Source: an uncultured bacterium
GTDB lineage: Bacteria; Cyanobacteriota; Vampirovibrionia; Gastranaerophilales; Gastranaerophilaceae
Direction of reading: 5' to 3'
Assembly (NCBI GenBank): GCA_947365485.1
Contig: CANAXK010000092.1
Span: 1-7,084 of the forward strand
DNA length: 7,084 bases
Part shown: piece after piece, positions 6,441-7,084 of the stretch
How the letters are laid out: every line of letters begins with the position of its first letter
Numbering within the stretch: the stretch's first letter is position 1
Made by a program: the position numbers and the translations under genes
The notes under the pieces: generated by a model
The model's database searches: none
What the model saw: the letters and a program-made list of their open reading frames with translations, nothing else
What the model was told of the DNA's origin: nothing

Positions 6441-6602
6441 TCAATCCTTTGCTAAATGTTCTATTGCATATTCACAACACTTTTGAACAAGTTTATTCAA
6501 AGAAACATTCTTATTCTGAGCAATCTTCTGCAAATTTTGGACAAGCTTCAAGGGCAACCTGAGTGTTTTATTAATCATTTCTGTTTTTTCAACTTTGAAC
6601 AT
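6441..6602 (-). CDS. Small ribbon-helix-helix (Arc/CopG-like) DNA-binding protein
   Basis: A 53-codon gene (ATG at 6600-6602, TGA at 6441-6443) that I translated by hand. Residues 11-18 (NKTLRLPL) alternate polar and hydrophobic as in the DNA-contacting beta strand of ribbon-helix-helix proteins. KLVQNLQKIAQNKNVS (19-34) fits helix A and the turn, and LNKLVQKCCEYAIEHL (35-50) fits helix B. The pattern (strand, helix, N-V-S-L-N-K-L-V turn, helix) is typical of Arc/CopG/antitoxin-like repressors that dimerise through the strand. Two adjacent cysteines (42-43) are unusual. No toxin gene flanks it, so a solitary autoregulator is more likely than a toxin-antitoxin pair. TAAAAT lies 6 nt before the ATG and a half-site cluster lies just beyond. 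Convergent with the phosphoesterase gene. The sequence from 6392 to 6440 is AT-rich and shows no clear terminator. Confidence 0.78.
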   Translation of the reverse strand: MFKVEKTEMINKTLRLPLKLVQNLQKIAQNKNVSLNKLVQKCCEYAIEHLAKD

Positions 6603-6608
6603 AAAAAA

Positions 6609-6638
6609 ATTTTAAAGCAAGAAATACTCTATTGTAAT
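6609..6638 (-). promoter_or_regulatory. Promoter of the small regulator gene
   Basis: TAAAAT (6609-6614, minus strand) followed by TTTTTT and the ATG. With an 18-bp spacer ATTACA at 6633-6638 is a 4/6 -35 match. The -35 lies within the half-site cluster, so a bound protein would block RNA polymerase. Confidence 0.5.
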
Positions 6639-6655
6639 AGAACAAAATAGAAAAA
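6628..6655. promoter_or_regulatory. Candidate operator: three TCTATT/AATAGA half-sites
   Basis: On the plus strand TCTATT (6628-6633) and AATAGA (6636-6641) form a perfect 6-bp-arm inverted repeat with a 2-bp centre. A second AATAGA at 6646-6651 repeats the right arm exactly 10 bp later; the 10-mers AATAGAACAA and AATAGAAAAA match at 9 of 10 positions. One-turn spacing of short half-sites is typical of operators bound by stacked ribbon-helix-helix dimers. It overlaps the predicted -35 of the gene at 6441-6602. Function inferred, not shown. Confidence 0.5.
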
Positions 6656-6697
6656 ACGCTAAAATTTAGAACCCGCTCAAAATTAATGCCAAAGCAT

Positions 6698-7084
6698 TTA
6701 ATCCAAAATCACAGCGCCTTGCTGTTCAACCTTAAGCGTTCTGATATCAACCTTGACACTCTGGCCTTCCCAAATGTCTTTCACGGTTGATTTAATCTTG
6801 TCCAAATCGTATTTGTGCGAAATAACAAGCATTGCAGGGCCGGCACCTGAAAGAACACAGCCGAGCACACCGTCTTCATGCTTAAACGCTTCCATAATTT
6901 CTTTCATGCCTGGAACAAGTTTTTCTCTGTAAGGCTGATGAAGTTTGTCATGAAGCGCTATTTTCATTAATTTTTCGTCTTTTGTTGTTACTGCATGCAC
7001 CAGCATTGCAAGGTGTTTTGCGTTATAAATCGCATCCTGCATGGGAACTTCCGCCGGAAGCACAGAGCGCGCAATATTAGTAGA
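6698..7084 (-). CDS. thrB: Homoserine kinase ThrB, C-terminal part (cut by window edge)
   Basis: The last 128 residues of a GHMP-family kinase; the N-terminus lies beyond the right edge, and the frame is open to position 7084. Homoserine kinase phosphorylates homoserine in threonine synthesis. Diagnostic segments are STNIARSVLPAEVP at the fragment start, AIYNAKHLAMLVHAV, the homoserine-kinase hallmark LHQPYREKLVPGM at about residues 48-60 and the GHMP motif LSGAGPAML at about 78-86. A GTG at 7061-7063 is an internal valine, not a start. The stop is TAA at 6698-6700. The N-terminal ATP-binding motif cannot be checked here. A gap of 95 bp separates it from the small regulator gene. Confidence 0.92.
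   Translation of the reverse strand, partial: STNIARSVLPAEVPMQDAIYNAKHLAMLVHAVTTKDEKLMKIALHDKLHQPYREKLVPGMKEIMEAFKHEDGVLGCVLSGAGPAMLVISHKYDLDKIKSTVKDIWEGQSVKVDIRTLKVEQQGAVILD

Noticed and set aside
6441..6602. Toxin-antitoxin system around the ribbon-helix-helix gene
   Set aside because: No adjacent small toxin gene: neighbours are thrB and a phosphoesterase gene of housekeeping type on the opposite strand.
6456..6650. 64-codon plus-strand frame in the gap after the phosphoesterase gene
   Set aside because: It is antisense to the ribbon-helix-helix gene, has no ribosome site, and its Phe/Ile/Leu-rich product looks like a shadow frame.
6685..6698. Small hairpin AATGC-CAAA-GCATT at the thrB stop as a terminator
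   Set aside because: Only 5 bp of stem, followed on the minus strand by AATTTT; too weak to call.

Overview
This is a dense, low-to-moderate GC bacterial chromosome segment made of core metabolic genes. It contains no mobile element, CRISPR array, rRNA or tRNA that I can see. Gene content (MEP isoprenoid pathway, BioC/BioG biotin route, a Sec-type signal peptide on a small protein) fits a Gram-negative-type bacterium. An uncultured gut lineage such as Gastranaerophilales (Vampirovibrionia) is a guess from the general feel of the proteins, not something the sequence proves.

Positions 32-4153 (minus strand) read as one gene string in the order aroC, aroK, aroB, bioG, bioC. Three of the seven shikimate-pathway steps (dehydroquinate synthase, shikimate kinase, chorismate synthase) are followed by the two enzymes that disguise and then unmask the pimeloyl chain in biotin synthesis. 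The genes are tightly packed: aroC/aroK overlap by 11 bp, aroK/aroB by 32 bp and bioG/bioC by 4 bp. The only gap, 35 bp before bioG, carries its own promoter-like box. A strong hairpin terminator (4171-4199) separates this string from the next minus-strand unit, ispG (4542-5606) and a small secreted protein (4216-4539). That small protein appears to have its own promoter inside the 3' end of ispG. A YfcE-type metallophosphoesterase gene (5648-6391) diverges from ispG across a 41-bp gap.

The right end (6392-7084) holds the 3' end of thrB (homoserine kinase, running off the window). Between it and the phosphoesterase gene is a 53-codon minus-strand gene at 6441-6602 that is easy to miss. Its product looks like a ribbon-helix-helix DNA-binding protein. 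Just upstream lies a cluster of three TCTATT/AATAGA half-sites at helical spacing, a plausible autoregulatory operator.

The most striking pattern is shared by several genes. aroC, bioG, ispG and the small regulator gene all have a TATAAT or TAAAAT hexamer followed by exactly 6 nt and then the ATG. Transcription would then start at or next to the A of the start codon, so these four messages are predicted to be leaderless. The phosphoesterase gene and the secreted-protein gene are the exceptions: the former has a clear Shine-Dalgarno and the latter a short leader.
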